From assembly GCA_948467675.1 (NCBI GenBank), contig CAOKFI010000009.1, positions 1 through 64,000 on the forward strand: a stretch of 64,000 bases of DNA, read 5' to 3'. This document shows positions 52,312 through 61,158 of the stretch, piece by piece (position 1 is the stretch's first letter; every line of letters starts with the position of its first letter). A program made the position numbers and the translations under genes. Source of the stretch: an uncultured Porphyromonadaceae bacterium (GTDB lineage: Bacteria; Bacteroidota; Bacteroidia; Bacteroidales; Muribaculaceae). The notes beneath the pieces are model-generated. The model was not told where the DNA came from, ran no database searches, and was given only the letters and a program-made list of their open reading frames with translations.

Positions 52312-53031
52312 ATGGGACGGAATCCGAACAGAGAACAGACATTTCGCTTCAAGCAATTTGAAGTCCGCAATGCCGCAAGCGCGATGAAGGTAGGCACTGA
52401 TGGTGTGTTGCTCGGGTCCTGGATGACTGTGGATGAAGGAGCCTCAGTGCTTGATATCGGTGCCGGATGCGGCCTGATTTCTCTGATGGCGGCTCAACGG
52501 GGTGCTGTCAGGGTATATGGAGTGGAGATAGATGAGGCGGCTGCCGATGAGGCGGCTTTCAATGTCGCGGCTTCTCCGTGGGCCGACCGGGTGGTCATAG
52601 TTCATAATGATTTTTTTGTGGAATCTGACAGAATGAGGGCTGACGGCCGGCGTTTCGATCTCGTGGTGAGCAATCCGCCTTTTTTTTCAGGAGGAGTCTG
52701 TTCGCCCGATTTATCCAGGTCGATGGCGCGTCATGGGGTGAGCCTGGATTTCCCTCAGCTGATAGCGTCGGCGGCCGATCTGCTTGAATCCGACGGACAT
52801 CTTGCGCTTGTATCGCCAGTAGACCGTAAAGATGATATCGAACTTGCAGTCGCATTGTCGCGTCTTCATATCTGCCGGTTATGTTCGGTTGCCACAAAAC
52901 CTGGAGCAGCCCCGATCCGCCTGCTGTGGGATATCGTCAGGACGCCATCGGCGGTCATCGCTGATTCGCTTGCGATAGGCAGCCCGGAATACCGGATGCT
53001 GACATCTCCGTTCTATCTGGATCGCCGGTAA
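52312..53031 (+). CDS. trmN6: tRNA1(Val) (adenine-37-N6)-methyltransferase
   Basis: A 239-residue SAM methyltransferase (YfiC/TrmN6 type). The start (FRFKQFEVRNAASAMKVGTDGVLLGSW) and the SAM loop LDIGAGCGLISLMAA are typical. The catalytic motif is NPPFF, which suits methylation of an adenine N6. In E. coli this enzyme modifies A37 of tRNA1(Val). It has its own promoter and is divergent from engB. Confidence 0.92.
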   Translation: MGRNPNREQTFRFKQFEVRNAASAMKVGTDGVLLGSWMTVDEGASVLDIGAGCGLISLMAAQRGAVRVYGVEIDEAAADEAAFNVAASPWADRVVIVHNDFFVESDRMRADGRRFDLVVSNPPFFSGGVCSPDLSRSMARHGVSLDFPQLIASAADLLESDGHLALVSPVDRKDDIELAVALSRLHICRLCSVATKPGAAPIRLLWDIVRTPSAVIADSLAIGSPEYRMLTSPFYLDRR

Positions 53032-53044
53032 TCATATAAAATCG

Positions 53045-53052
53045 TATATTTG
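53045..53052 (+). promoter_or_regulatory. -7 box of the CPBP protease gene
   Basis: TATATTTG, 19 bases before the ATG at 53072. Confidence 0.55.
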
Positions 53053-53071
53053 TGCATAAATTGTCATAATC

Positions 53072-53977
53072 ATGATTCCATCTGCTTTTACTCCGGATAC
53101 CCGTTTTACGATGCCGTTCAGCCGACGTATGGTTTTGTTCGTTTGTTTCTTTCTGCTGTGTTTTGTGATCGGATCTGTGCTGACTGCGGCCATTATGGCT
53201 GTTGGAAAGGGTAGTGTGCCATCGTTGCGTATCGCTACGGTCGTGCAGGATATTCTGATATTTGTAGTTCCGGCTATTGCCACTGCGGTCATGATAACGC
53301 GTCGTCCGGACTGGTTTCTTAATGTCGGGAAAGTTCCCGGTGCGGCTATGTCGCTTCTTGTAGTGTGTGTGATGATAGTGTCGGTGCCGGCGATGAATGT
53401 GGTAGTGGAGTGGAATCAGAATCTTCATTTGCCTGAAGGTCTTGGCGCATTGGAGAAGGCGATGCGCGATGCGGAAATTTCAGCCCAGACTGCCATAGGG
53501 CAGCTTATCGGTGGATCTTCTGTGATGTCGTGTGTTCTCGGGGTGCTGATTGTCGGCTTGCTGGCAGGATTCAGCGAGGAACTGTTTTTCCGTGGTACTT
53601 TGCAGCGGCTTCTTGTTACTAAGCCGGTTAATGCCCATGTGGCGATCTGGGTGACAGCTATTATATTCAGTGCTGTCCACTTTCAGTTTTTCGGTTTTGT
53701 CCCGCGGATGCTTCTTGGCGCGCTGTTCGGTTATATCGCATGGTGGACGGGCAATCTATGGTTGCCGGTCATTGCGCATGCAGTAAACAATTCTATGGTG
53801 GTGATAGTGACGTGGATGATGGCCAACGGAATACTGTCGTCAGACCCAAATACGATAGGCACTACTGATTCGGTATCTGATCTTATATTTGCCGGAGTGT
53901 CGTTGACGCTGACAGTCGTAGGGATCTGTCTGATCCGACATATATCGCAAAAGAATGCCTTGAAGTACGTCGATTAG
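53072..53977 (+). CDS. CPBP family intramembrane protease
   Basis: A 301-residue multi-pass inner-membrane protein of the CPBP (CAAX protease and bacteriocin-processing) family. Motif 1 is SEELFFRG with the paired glutamates and arginine. Motif 2 supplies [22 protein letters not shown] with a histidine, and motif 3 HAVNNSMVV. Family members are glutamic intramembrane proteases; substrates here are unknown. The gene overlaps lptB tail to tail by four bases. Confidence 0.92.
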   Translation: MIPSAFTPDTRFTMPFSRRMVLFVCFFLLCFVIGSVLTAAIMAVGKGSVPSLRIATVVQDILIFVVPAIATAVMITRRPDWFLNVGKVPGAAMSLLVVCVMIVSVPAMNVVVEWNQNLHLPEGLGALEKAMRDAEISAQTAIGQLIGGSSVMSCVLGVLIVGLLAGFSEELFFRGTLQRLLVTKPVNAHVAIWVTAIIFSAVHFQFFGFVPRMLLGALFGYIAWWTGNLWLPVIAHAVNNSMVVIVTWMMANGILSSDPNTIGTTDSVSDLIFAGVSLTLTVVGICLIRHISQKNALKYVD

Positions 53978-54840
53978 TCGAACTGTTTGCGCCGGAACGT
54001 GAAGCCGCGTCCGAGGTATTTCTCACGTACGATCGGGTTTTCGGCAAGTTCCTCGCTCGTACCCTGAAACAGAATTTTTCCATCGAACAGCAAGTAGGCT
54101 CGATCGGTTATGCTTAGCGTTTCAGGCGCATTGTGGTCTGTTATCAGGATTCCGATGTTTTTTTCTTTCAGTTTGTAGACTATATACTGGATATCTTCCA
54201 CTGCTATTGGATCAACGCCGGCAAAAGGCTCATCGAGCATGATGAACTTTGGGTCTATGGCCAGACATCGGGCGATTTCAGTACGTCGGCGTTCTCCGCC
54301 GGAGAGCTGGTCTCCGAGATTCTTGCGTACTTTCTGCAGTCTGAATTCCGAAATCAGGCTTTCGAGTTTGTCGCGTTGGTATTCTTTTGTGGTGTTGGTG
54401 AGTTCGAGAACAGAGCGTATATTGTTTTCGACGCTCAGTTTGCGGAATACCGACGGTTCCTGTGCCAGATAGCCTATGCCGTTCTGTGCCCGTTTGTAGA
54501 CCGGATATTTGGTTATGTTAAGATCATTGAGAAATATTTCGCCCTCGTTGGGTGTGATAAGACCTACTGTCATGTAAAATGTTGTGGTCTTGCCGGCTCC
54601 ATTGGGCCCGAGCAGGCCTACGATCTCGCCTTGGGTCACGTTGATCGACACATGATTTACTACAGTACGCTGACGGTATTTCTTGACCAGATTCTCGGTG
54701 CGCAGTATCATCTTGTCGTTGGAATACTGTGGCGCCTCAGGAGTGATGGCTGTAATGTCGCCGGGATCTTCCGAGACCTCAAGTATCGGAGCGTCGGTCT
54801 TTTCGAAATTGTCTTTGTCGAGTTTGAACGAGATTCCCAT
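53974..54840 (-). CDS. lptB: LptB lipopolysaccharide-export ATPase with N-terminal extension
   Basis: A 288-residue ABC ATPase that powers the LptFG permease for lipopolysaccharide transport. Walker A is GPNGAGKTT, signature [13 protein letters not shown], Walker [13 protein letters not shown]. The usual LptB begins at about Met44 here ([12 protein letters not shown]), so the first 43 acidic residues are an extension. I keep the longer start because it is one base from the udk stop, which suggests coupling; the short start is possible. Confidence 0.92.
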   Translation of the reverse strand: MGISFKLDKDNFEKTDAPILEVSEDPGDITAITPEAPQYSNDKMILRTENLVKKYRQRTVVNHVSINVTQGEIVGLLGPNGAGKTTTFYMTVGLITPNEGEIFLNDLNITKYPVYKRAQNGIGYLAQEPSVFRKLSVENNIRSVLELTNTTKEYQRDKLESLISEFRLQKVRKNLGDQLSGGERRRTEIARCLAIDPKFIMLDEPFAGVDPIAVEDIQYIVYKLKEKNIGILITDHNAPETLSITDRAYLLFDGKILFQGTSEELAENPIVREKYLGRGFTFRRKQFD

Positions 54841-54841
54841 A

Positions 54842-55468
54842 TCAGCAAAGATTAGTTTTTTTGTGTAGACGACCTTCGATATAGTCTGTCAGAAGGCCGA
54901 TGGCCACAGTGTTGTTGCCGCCTTGTGGAACGATCAGGTCGGCGAACCGTTTCGACGGCTCTATATATTGGCAGTGCATGGGTTTCAATACGTCCTGATA
55001 GCGGTCGATAACCATTTGCGGTGTGCGCCCGCGTTCTATGCAGTCTCGTGATATTACCCGGATCAGACGGTCGTCAGGATCTGCATCGACAAAGACTTTC
55101 ACATCCATCATGTCGCGCAAGGTCGGGTCGGTCAGCACGAGGATACCTTCCACGATCACAACATCGCGCGGATGTACAGTAACTGTTTCTTCCTGACGTG
55201 TACAGGTCAGATATGAATATGTCGGCATTTCTATCGTTGCACCTTGTTTGAGCCTGGACAAATGCTCTACCAGCAGACTCCATTCAATTGCTGCCGGTTC
55301 GTCGAAATTTATCTTGCATCGTTCCTCTACCGGAACATGGCCCGAATCCTTGTAATAAGAATCCTGAGGCAGTACGGCAACCTCACCTTGAGGAAGTGAG
55401 GCTATTATCTTGTTGACGACGGTGGTCTTTCCGCTGCCGGTGCCACCTGCAATACCGATTATGAGCAT
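54842..55468 (-). CDS. udk: Uridine kinase
   Basis: A 208-residue P-loop kinase that phosphorylates uridine and cytidine in the salvage pathway. Walker A is GGTGSGKT at the N-terminus; the nucleoside-contact motif [16 protein letters not shown] and [13 protein letters not shown] match the family. It is the first gene of an operon with lptB (one-base gap). The promoter box lies 31 bases upstream. Confidence 0.96.
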   Translation of the reverse strand: MLIIGIAGGTGSGKTTVVNKIIASLPQGEVAVLPQDSYYKDSGHVPVEERCKINFDEPAAIEWSLLVEHLSRLKQGATIEMPTYSYLTCTRQEETVTVHPRDVVIVEGILVLTDPTLRDMMDVKVFVDADPDDRLIRVISRDCIERGRTPQMVIDRYQDVLKPMHCQYIEPSKRFADLIVPQGGNNTVAIGLLTDYIEGRLHKKTNLC

Positions 55469-55499
55469 ATTGTGGTCATGTCATGGTTAAACGATAGTG

Positions 55500-55507
55500 C
55501 AAACTTA
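55500..55507 (-). promoter_or_regulatory. -7 box of udk-lptB
   Basis: TAAGTTTG on the minus strand, 31 bases from the udk ATG at 55468. Confidence 0.55.
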
Positions 55508-55529
55508 CACAAAATCGGTGTAAATACGT

Positions 55530-55537
55530 TACCTTTG
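55530..55537 (+). promoter_or_regulatory. -7 box of the GNAT gene
   Basis: TACCTTTG, 29 bases before the ATG at 55567. Confidence 0.5.
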
Positions 55538-55566
55538 GCATTGGAATTATCAAAATTGCAAGACCT

Positions 55567-56049
55567 ATGATCAGAGCTGTACGATTGTCGGATTCAGAAC
55601 ATATAGCCGGATTATACAACCGTTATGTGACTGAAACTACGGTATCGTTCGAGACGGAGCCTCTGACGGTAGAAGCTATGCGCGACCGTATAAAAGCTGT
55701 TTCAGAGACGTTCCCATATTTTGTCTGGGAGGACGAGGGACGTGCTGTGGCGTATTGTTACGCTCATCAGTGGAAGGAGAGAGCCGCTTATTGTCATACG
55801 TGGGAAACTACAATCTATATATCGCAGGAATATCATGGATGTGGCATCGGACGTATGCTTATGGCGTGTCTGATAGATGAATGCAGGAAGCGTGGTGCAT
55901 ATTCTCTTATTGCATGTGTTACAGCAGAAAATATGGCGAGTATCGGATTTCATGAAGCTATAGGATTCAGACGCGTATCGTTTTTCTCTGGTGTCGGGAT
56001 GAAATTCGGACGTCGTTTGGATGTCGTGGATCTTCAACTGGATTTATGA
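55567..56049 (+). CDS. GNAT N-acetyltransferase (phosphinothricin-acetyltransferase-like)
   Basis: A 160-residue acetyl-CoA-dependent N-acetyltransferase. The start (IRAVRLSDSEHIAGLYNRYVTETTVSFETEPLT) and the acetyl-CoA loop HGCGIGRMLM resemble phosphinothricin/methionine-sulfoximine acetyltransferases. The true substrate is unknown. Its stop codon lies inside the left arm of a perfect inverted repeat. Confidence 0.88.
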   Translation: MIRAVRLSDSEHIAGLYNRYVTETTVSFETEPLTVEAMRDRIKAVSETFPYFVWEDEGRAVAYCYAHQWKERAAYCHTWETTIYISQEYHGCGIGRMLMACLIDECRKRGAYSLIACVTAENMASIGFHEAIGFRRVSFFSGVGMKFGRRLDVVDLQLDL

Positions 56050-56107
56050 TACCTGACAAGGGGCAACGCAATCATTGCGTTGCCCCTTGTCAGGTATCAT
56101 GTTTTTT
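56046..56107 (+). terminator. Very long perfect hairpin terminator of the GNAT gene
   Basis: A 27-bp perfect inverted repeat (56046-56072 and 56074-56100) with a single-base spacer, followed by a GTTTTTT run on the + strand. It includes the GNAT stop codon and faces the end of susD. Confidence 0.85.
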
Positions 56108-56123
56108 ATCTAATATATAATAT

Positions 56124-57899
56124 TTAGAATGCGGGGTATCCAGGATTCTGGACGTATATGCCACCCGAGAAGTTGTATTGGGCTACAGGTACCGGGAAAT
56201 ATTCTTCGCCGGTTTCGAACGATGCGTTCTGATAGTATATACGGTTGTCTTTCTCTGCCTGGAAATAATTGTTCATTGTCTCTTTTGCGATACCCCAGCG
56301 GACGAGATCGAAGAACCGTTCGCCTTCCATGGCTTTTTCCAGACGCATTTCAGTGCGTAGTGCTTTGCGGGCATAATCCTGAGTCCAGCCGGCAGAGGGA
56401 TAGAGGCCGATTTTGTAGTTGGCGGCATCTTTTGACGGATCGTCGAAGTCCTTGACATAGGCACTGTTCATGGCGCGTTCGCGCACGCGGTTGATCAGTG
56501 TGCGAGCTTCCTCAAGGCCGTTGCCGCCAAGCTCGATGAGAGCCTCGGCCTTGTAGAGCAACAGATCCGCATAGCGTATTATCTGCCAGTTCAGGCCGGA
56601 TGCTCCCCATGGCCATCCTTGCATGGCGTCTTTTGACTCCGGTGAAAGCCAGAACCGTTTGGTATTGTTGTAGCCGTAGGCGTCGCGGTTGCGTACCCAT
56701 AGGCCGCACGGGCGTTCGGTATACGTCTTGTAACGTATGGTCGGCCGGCCGGTTACGAAGTCGAGACGGGGATCTACATTGCCGGATATGTTGTCAAGAT
56801 AGTATTTTTCGTGATCGTCCGGGTCGAATTTTACCACACCGTAGTCGGGACGCGTCTGATAGTCAAACACAGGGAGACCGTTGGCGTCGGTCTGATATGC
56901 ATTGATCAGATCCTGCGAGGGGAGAAAGAATCCGTCACCCTGCCAGGGGCAGCCGGGGCCTGTCATCGAATTAAGCAGCATGCTCCAGTTGATACGGCCT
57001 GCACCGTTGGATTCGTCGTCCTTGGAGAACTGCACGGCAAATACTGATTCGGAGCCATTCTCATACTCGAGCATGTCGAGTTTCTGGAAGTCGTCCAGCA
57101 GATCATATCCGTTTACCTGGTCAATGAGTTCTACTACCTCCTTGAGGAGCGTTTTGTTGATATTGACCACGGCGTTTGTCAGAGGATCTTGCTCGTAGGC
57201 CTGATACAGTTTTACTTTGGCTGCGTAGGCAAGAGCTACGCGCTTGTTGATGCGTCCAATCTCTGGCTGCGTCTCAGGTAGAGAGCTGGCTGCGTCGAGC
57301 AGGTCGGCGGCAATGCGTCCTAAGTGCTGTTCGCGTGTGAACTCATCGTTTCGCACGGTGGTATAGGCGGTTTCCGGAAGATCTATATCCATGTACGGTA
57401 TGCGGTTGAACAAGCGTACTAATTCGAAGTACCAGTGGGCGCGTATCACTTTCATCTCGGCTATGCGTGATGCTTTGGTCGGAAAAGTCGCGTCATCGCA
57501 TCTGTTGAGAGCGCGTATGGCAGTGTTGCAGCGCGATATGCCGCAGTACACGTTGAACCATTTTCCGTCAAGGAAGCCGTTGTTAGGCTGTATCTTGGCT
57601 GTCTCCATGTCATGTATCTCCCATGCGTCGGTTTCGCCTCCGCCTCCTTTGTATGCATTATCGGCACGGACTTCACCGTAGCTCCAGTTCGTCACCGGAA
57701 ACCAGTGCGGATCGTTGGAGTCGGCATAACGGCATCCGAAAGTGGCATAGGCGCCTTCTATGAGCAGATCGACCGATTTCGGATCATTTATACTCGCTTC
57801 TGAAAGCGGCCCCTGCGGGGCATTGGTAAGGAAGTCGTCGCTGCATGAGCATAATGTTGCGCAGACTGCAACTGTAGACAGTATATTTTTGAGTGTCAT
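56124..57899 (-). CDS. SusD/RagB family outer-membrane lipoprotein
   Basis: A 591-residue lipoprotein (lipobox LCS then Cys19) of the SusD type. The signature opening (SDDFLTNAPQGPLSEASINDP), the helical TPR-like core with RAHWYFELVRLFNRIPY, and the C-terminal ERFFDLVRWGIA box are all present. SusD proteins cap the SusC barrel at the cell surface and bind glycans. It starts 24 bases after susC, so it should be co-transcribed. The glycan is not determinable. Confidence 0.95.
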   Translation of the reverse strand: MTLKNILSTVAVCATLCSCSDDFLTNAPQGPLSEASINDPKSVDLLIEGAYATFGCRYADSNDPHWFPVTNWSYGEVRADNAYKGGGGETDAWEIHDMETAKIQPNNGFLDGKWFNVYCGISRCNTAIRALNRCDDATFPTKASRIAEMKVIRAHWYFELVRLFNRIPYMDIDLPETAYTTVRNDEFTREQHLGRIAADLLDAASSLPETQPEIGRINKRVALAYAAKVKLYQAYEQDPLTNAVVNINKTLLKEVVELIDQVNGYDLLDDFQKLDMLEYENGSESVFAVQFSKDDESNGAGRINWSMLLNSMTGPGCPWQGDGFFLPSQDLINAYQTDANGLPVFDYQTRPDYGVVKFDPDDHEKYYLDNISGNVDPRLDFVTGRPTIRYKTYTERPCGLWVRNRDAYGYNNTKRFWLSPESKDAMQGWPWGASGLNWQIIRYADLLLYKAEALIELGGNGLEEARTLINRVRERAMNSAYVKDFDDPSKDAANYKIGLYPSAGWTQDYARKALRTEMRLEKAMEGERFFDLVRWGIAKETMNNYFQAEKDNRIYYQNASFETGEEYFPVPVAQYNFSGGIYVQNPGYPAF

Positions 57900-57923
57900 G
57901 TTTGTCGTATTTATTAAGGTTGT

Positions 57924-59138
57924 TTAGAAACTGAACTGTATGCCGAATGTGTATTGGCGGGGCAGGGCATATGGGTAGCCGAGGCCTTCCGGATCTGCGC
58001 CGCTGTATTTTGTTATGGTAAACAGATTCTGTGCCTGGAAATATATGCGAGCGTTGTTGAGTGAGAGTTTATTCTGTATATGTTTCGGCAGTGAGTATCC
58101 TACGGATAGTGTTTTCAGGCGCAGGAATGAACCGTCTTCGATGTAGTATTCCGAACCTTCGCCTTCGCTGTTGGGATTGTCGATGGATGGAGCCGGGATT
58201 TCAGAGTCGTAATAACCGTTTTGCAGATAACCCTGATATGCGTTTGCCGCATCAAGAAGTTTTGTTCCGTGATTGCCGGTCCATAGCGGGAAGAAATCGG
58301 TGTAGTACTTGGCGTTGTTCCATGCATCGCGTACGATGCTGTTGAAGAACAGGCTGAGATCGAAATTTTTCCAGTTTGCGGCAAGATTGAGTCCGAACTG
58401 GGCTTTTGGCAGGTCTGTTCCGAGCCATGTGCGGTCCCTGTCACTGATCTCGCCGTCGCCATTGGTGTCGACGTAACGCAGACGTCCTACTGCCGGATTG
58501 CCGAAACTGATCTTGTATTTTGCTTTATAGGCGTCGACTTCGTCCTGTGTATGGAACACTCCGTCAGTCTTGTATCCCATCCATGATCCCAACGGCTGGC
58601 CTACGACACTTTTGTCTATACCGTTGCCTCCGCCCCATGTGTAATAGATATCATCCATAAGATCGGTAACCTTGTTTTTCATTGCGGTCACATTGAGTCC
58701 TATCTCGTAGCTGAAATCCTTGTTGACAGACTGGCGCCAGCTTGCCGTGATCTCTACGCCGTGATTGAGCATTTCTCCGCCATTGTACCAGCAGTATCCG
58801 CCTTCGCCGATAGTGGCGATGTAAGGTTTCTCCACCAGCATATTGTCGGTTTTTTTGTGGAAGTAATCGAACGAGAATGTCAGTCGGTTGTTGAGTACAG
58901 AGGCATCGAATCCGACATTGGTCTGATATGTTTTTTCCCATGTAAGATCCGGATTGGTGCTGCGAGAGCGGTATGCTCCGGGAGCCAGAGAGTTGCCTCC
59001 GGCTATCGCATAGCCGGCTTTGTCGAGATCGAGGGCGTATTTTGCGTAGAATGCATCGTTGGCTATGATGTCGTTGCCGTTCACACCGTAGGCGGCACGG
59101 ATTTTCAGATCAGAGAGCCAGCTGCGTGTGGCTTCCAT
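57924..59138 (-). CDS. SusC C-terminal fragment after the in-frame stop
   Basis: The 404-residue part from the first Met (59138) holds the second half of the barrel, ending with the terminal Phe. It lacks a signal peptide, so it would not be exported alone. Confidence 0.7.
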   Translation of the reverse strand: MEATRSWLSDLKIRAAYGVNGNDIIANDAFYAKYALDLDKAGYAIAGGNSLAPGAYRSRSTNPDLTWEKTYQTNVGFDASVLNNRLTFSFDYFHKKTDNMLVEKPYIATIGEGGYCWYNGGEMLNHGVEITASWRQSVNKDFSYEIGLNVTAMKNKVTDLMDDIYYTWGGGNGIDKSVVGQPLGSWMGYKTDGVFHTQDEVDAYKAKYKISFGNPAVGRLRYVDTNGDGEISDRDRTWLGTDLPKAQFGLNLAANWKNFDLSLFFNSIVRDAWNNAKYYTDFFPLWTGNHGTKLLDAANAYQGYLQNGYYDSEIPAPSIDNPNSEGEGSEYYIEDGSFLRLKTLSVGYSLPKHIQNKLSLNNARIYFQAQNLFTITKYSGADPEGLGYPYALPRQYTFGIQFSF

Positions 59139-59216
59139 GAAATTTTCCTGAGAGATACGCCATCCGGCCGAGACGGAGGGAAACCAGTCGTAGTTATTGT
59201 CGGGCGACAGACGCGA

Positions 59217-60983
59217 TTATGCATCACGGCGCAGGGTAAACGATGCGAGGTATTTGTTGTCCCATGCATAGTTGATTTTGCCGAATACAGAGAACATCGA
59301 GTAATTGGATGCGCCGGAGCCGGTTTCCTTGTTGGAAGTCACATTGCCGAGATACAGGAAGTTTTCGTCTTCGATTTCAATCCCTTTGCCTTTGCCGTAC
59401 ATGTCTTCGAAATGGTTGCGTTTGGCTTCGATACCGAGCAATGCCATAATCGAGTTTTTGCCAAGATCGATATTGTACTGCGCCGTGTTGGTCCATACCC
59501 AGTCGGTAGTCTTGCTGGAATACTGGTAAAGTTCATTTGTCTTGTCACGGAGATTGGCCGGAACGAATGTCTTGTCGGCTCCGTTGTGGTAGTTTATACC
59601 GAAATTTGTCTTTACTATCAGGTTCCGGATCGGTTCGACAGAGAGATATACATTGCCGAACACACGCCAGTATTCGTGCTTGTTGGCTGATTCTTCCTGA
59701 ATCTGGCGCATGATATTGGGAGTGTCGTTGAGGCCGAAAGCCACCTGGTCGTTGAAGTTGCCTTCGGAGTCATAGACCGTGCGTGCGGGATGCATCTTGA
59801 TGGCGTTTTCCTCTGCGCCGCCGGGCATATTGTGTTGTCTCCACCAGTTTACGGCTACGTTGCCTCCGGCACGCAAGCGGTTGTTGATAAAACCATAGTC
59901 GGAACTGAAACGGGCATTGGCTTTCTGGAAGTCGGTACCTTTTACGATACCGTCGTGATCGAGCCAGCTTACGGATAATGAGGATGAGCCGTTCTCATCG
60001 CCTTTTGACAGTCCGATGCTGTATGTCTGCATCAGTGCCGTACGGTGTATCTCATCTTCCCAGTCTGTATTCTGCGGATTTACTACAACACCGTTAAGGT
60101 TGGTGTAGGGCTGAAGTTTGGGAGATAGTCCGTTTCCATACAGTTCGCTTGATGCGGGAGTTGTGCCGTAGGTGTATTTGTGGGCCGCCCAGTACACCTC
60201 GCCCCACTGGTCGGCATTGAGCATGTCGAGGCCGCTGTTGTATGTCTGCAATGTCAGTGTGGCATCGAAGGTGACACGGCATTCGCCTTTTTTAGCACGC
60301 TTTGTTGTGATTATGATCACACCGTTGGCAGCCTGAGCTCCATATATGGAAGCCGATGCGGCGTCCTTTAGAACCTGTATGGACTCGACATCGTTGCTGT
60401 TGAGAATAGTACCGGGGTTCTCACGGGTCATGATACCGTCTATTACATAGAGAGGGCCGTTGGCATCGCTGCGGAACGATGATGCGCCGCGTATCGATGT
60501 TCCGGTACTGAGACCGCCGGGCGTACCGTCTGTAGTGATGTTCATACCGGCTACGCGTCCTTGAAGCGATTGAATGACATTGCCTGTAGGTGTGTCGGCC
60601 ACATCTTTCATCTTCACTACCGAGACAGATCCGGTTAAGTCCGATTTCTTTTCGGCCGAGTAGCCTACCACTACAACTTCGTCGAGAATTTCGGAATTCT
60701 CTTTAAGCATGATGGTCATTTCTGGCTCTGCTTTCACAGTAACGGACTTGAAGCCTACGTATGATACCGTGAGCGATGATCCGGATGGAACTGTTATGAC
60801 AAAATTGCCGTCAATATCGGTGGCGACACCGTTTGCGCCTTTTCCGGAGGAAATCACGCTTGCTCCTATGAGGGGTTCGGAATCGGTGTCGGACAATACT
60901 GAGCCGTGAACCGTAATTTCCTGAGCGTGTACCGCTATCGTCATGACAAGCATGAGAAGGGTAATAAGGATTGGTTTTTTCAT
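59217..60983 (-). CDS. SusC N-terminal fragment up to the in-frame stop
   Basis: The 588-residue product would contain the signal peptide, carboxypeptidase-like domain, plug and only the first half of the barrel. Such a product is unlikely to fold in the outer membrane. Confidence 0.8.
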   Translation of the reverse strand: MKKPILITLLMLVMTIAVHAQEITVHGSVLSDTDSEPLIGASVISSGKGANGVATDIDGNFVITVPSGSSLTVSYVGFKSVTVKAEPEMTIMLKENSEILDEVVVVGYSAEKKSDLTGSVSVVKMKDVADTPTGNVIQSLQGRVAGMNITTDGTPGGLSTGTSIRGASSFRSDANGPLYVIDGIMTRENPGTILNSNDVESIQVLKDAASASIYGAQAANGVIIITTKRAKKGECRVTFDATLTLQTYNSGLDMLNADQWGEVYWAAHKYTYGTTPASSELYGNGLSPKLQPYTNLNGVVVNPQNTDWEDEIHRTALMQTYSIGLSKGDENGSSSLSVSWLDHDGIVKGTDFQKANARFSSDYGFINNRLRAGGNVAVNWWRQHNMPGGAEENAIKMHPARTVYDSEGNFNDQVAFGLNDTPNIMRQIQEESANKHEYWRVFGNVYLSVEPIRNLIVKTNFGINYHNGADKTFVPANLRDKTNELYQYSSKTTDWVWTNTAQYNIDLGKNSIMALLGIEAKRNHFEDMYGKGKGIEIEDENFLYLGNVTSNKETGSGASNYSMFSVFGKINYAWDNKYLASFTLRRDA

Positions 60984-61018
60984 GATTTATTACGATTTGG
61001 TTTGTTTGAATTATGCCG

Positions 61019-61026
61019 CAAATATA
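61019..61026 (-). promoter_or_regulatory. -7 box of susCD
   Basis: TATATTTG on the minus strand, 35 bases from the susC ATG at 60983. The 175-base gap to the sensor gene is the likely binding region for that sensor. Confidence 0.55.
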
Positions 61027-61158
61027 GGCCGGCACGTGATGACCTGATTATAAATCATGTTGCATCGGCTATCAAAAAACATGCGATGGCATGATATTGA
61101 TACGATATGCCGGATTTTTAATAGCGGCGATATTCGGTTGTGTATCTGATCTATCGGA

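Larger units (their letters stand above)
57924..60983 (-). pseudogene. SusC/RagA TonB-dependent transporter split by one in-frame stop
   Basis: The whole gene would encode 1,019 residues, but codon 589 is TAA (59217-59219). Both parts are in the same frame, and the flanking residues read LRRDA, stop, SRLSPDN, where intact homologues have LRRDxSSR; the stop replaces a serine and could arise by one change from TCA. Domains in order are a signal peptide (1-21), a carboxypeptidase-regulatory-like domain (about 24-105), a plug (VVVVGYSAEKKSDLTGS, GNVIQSLQGRVAGMNI, GPLYVIDGIM), and a barrel ending in FGIQFSF. No other lesion is seen. It may be a recent pseudogene or a base-call error. Confidence 0.9.

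Noticed and set aside
54841-54860. AATCTTTG close to the lptB ATG as a leaderless promoter
   Set aside because: It is the 3' coding end of udk, misses the first consensus base, and lptB follows udk by one base.
59217-59219. SusC stop as recoding (selenocysteine or pyrrolysine)
   Set aside because: The codon is TAA, and no recoding element is visible; a serine codon is expected here.
58761-59690. 309-residue plus-strand ORF spanning the SusC stop
   Set aside because: Antisense to both halves of susC; its length reflects codon bias in the real gene.
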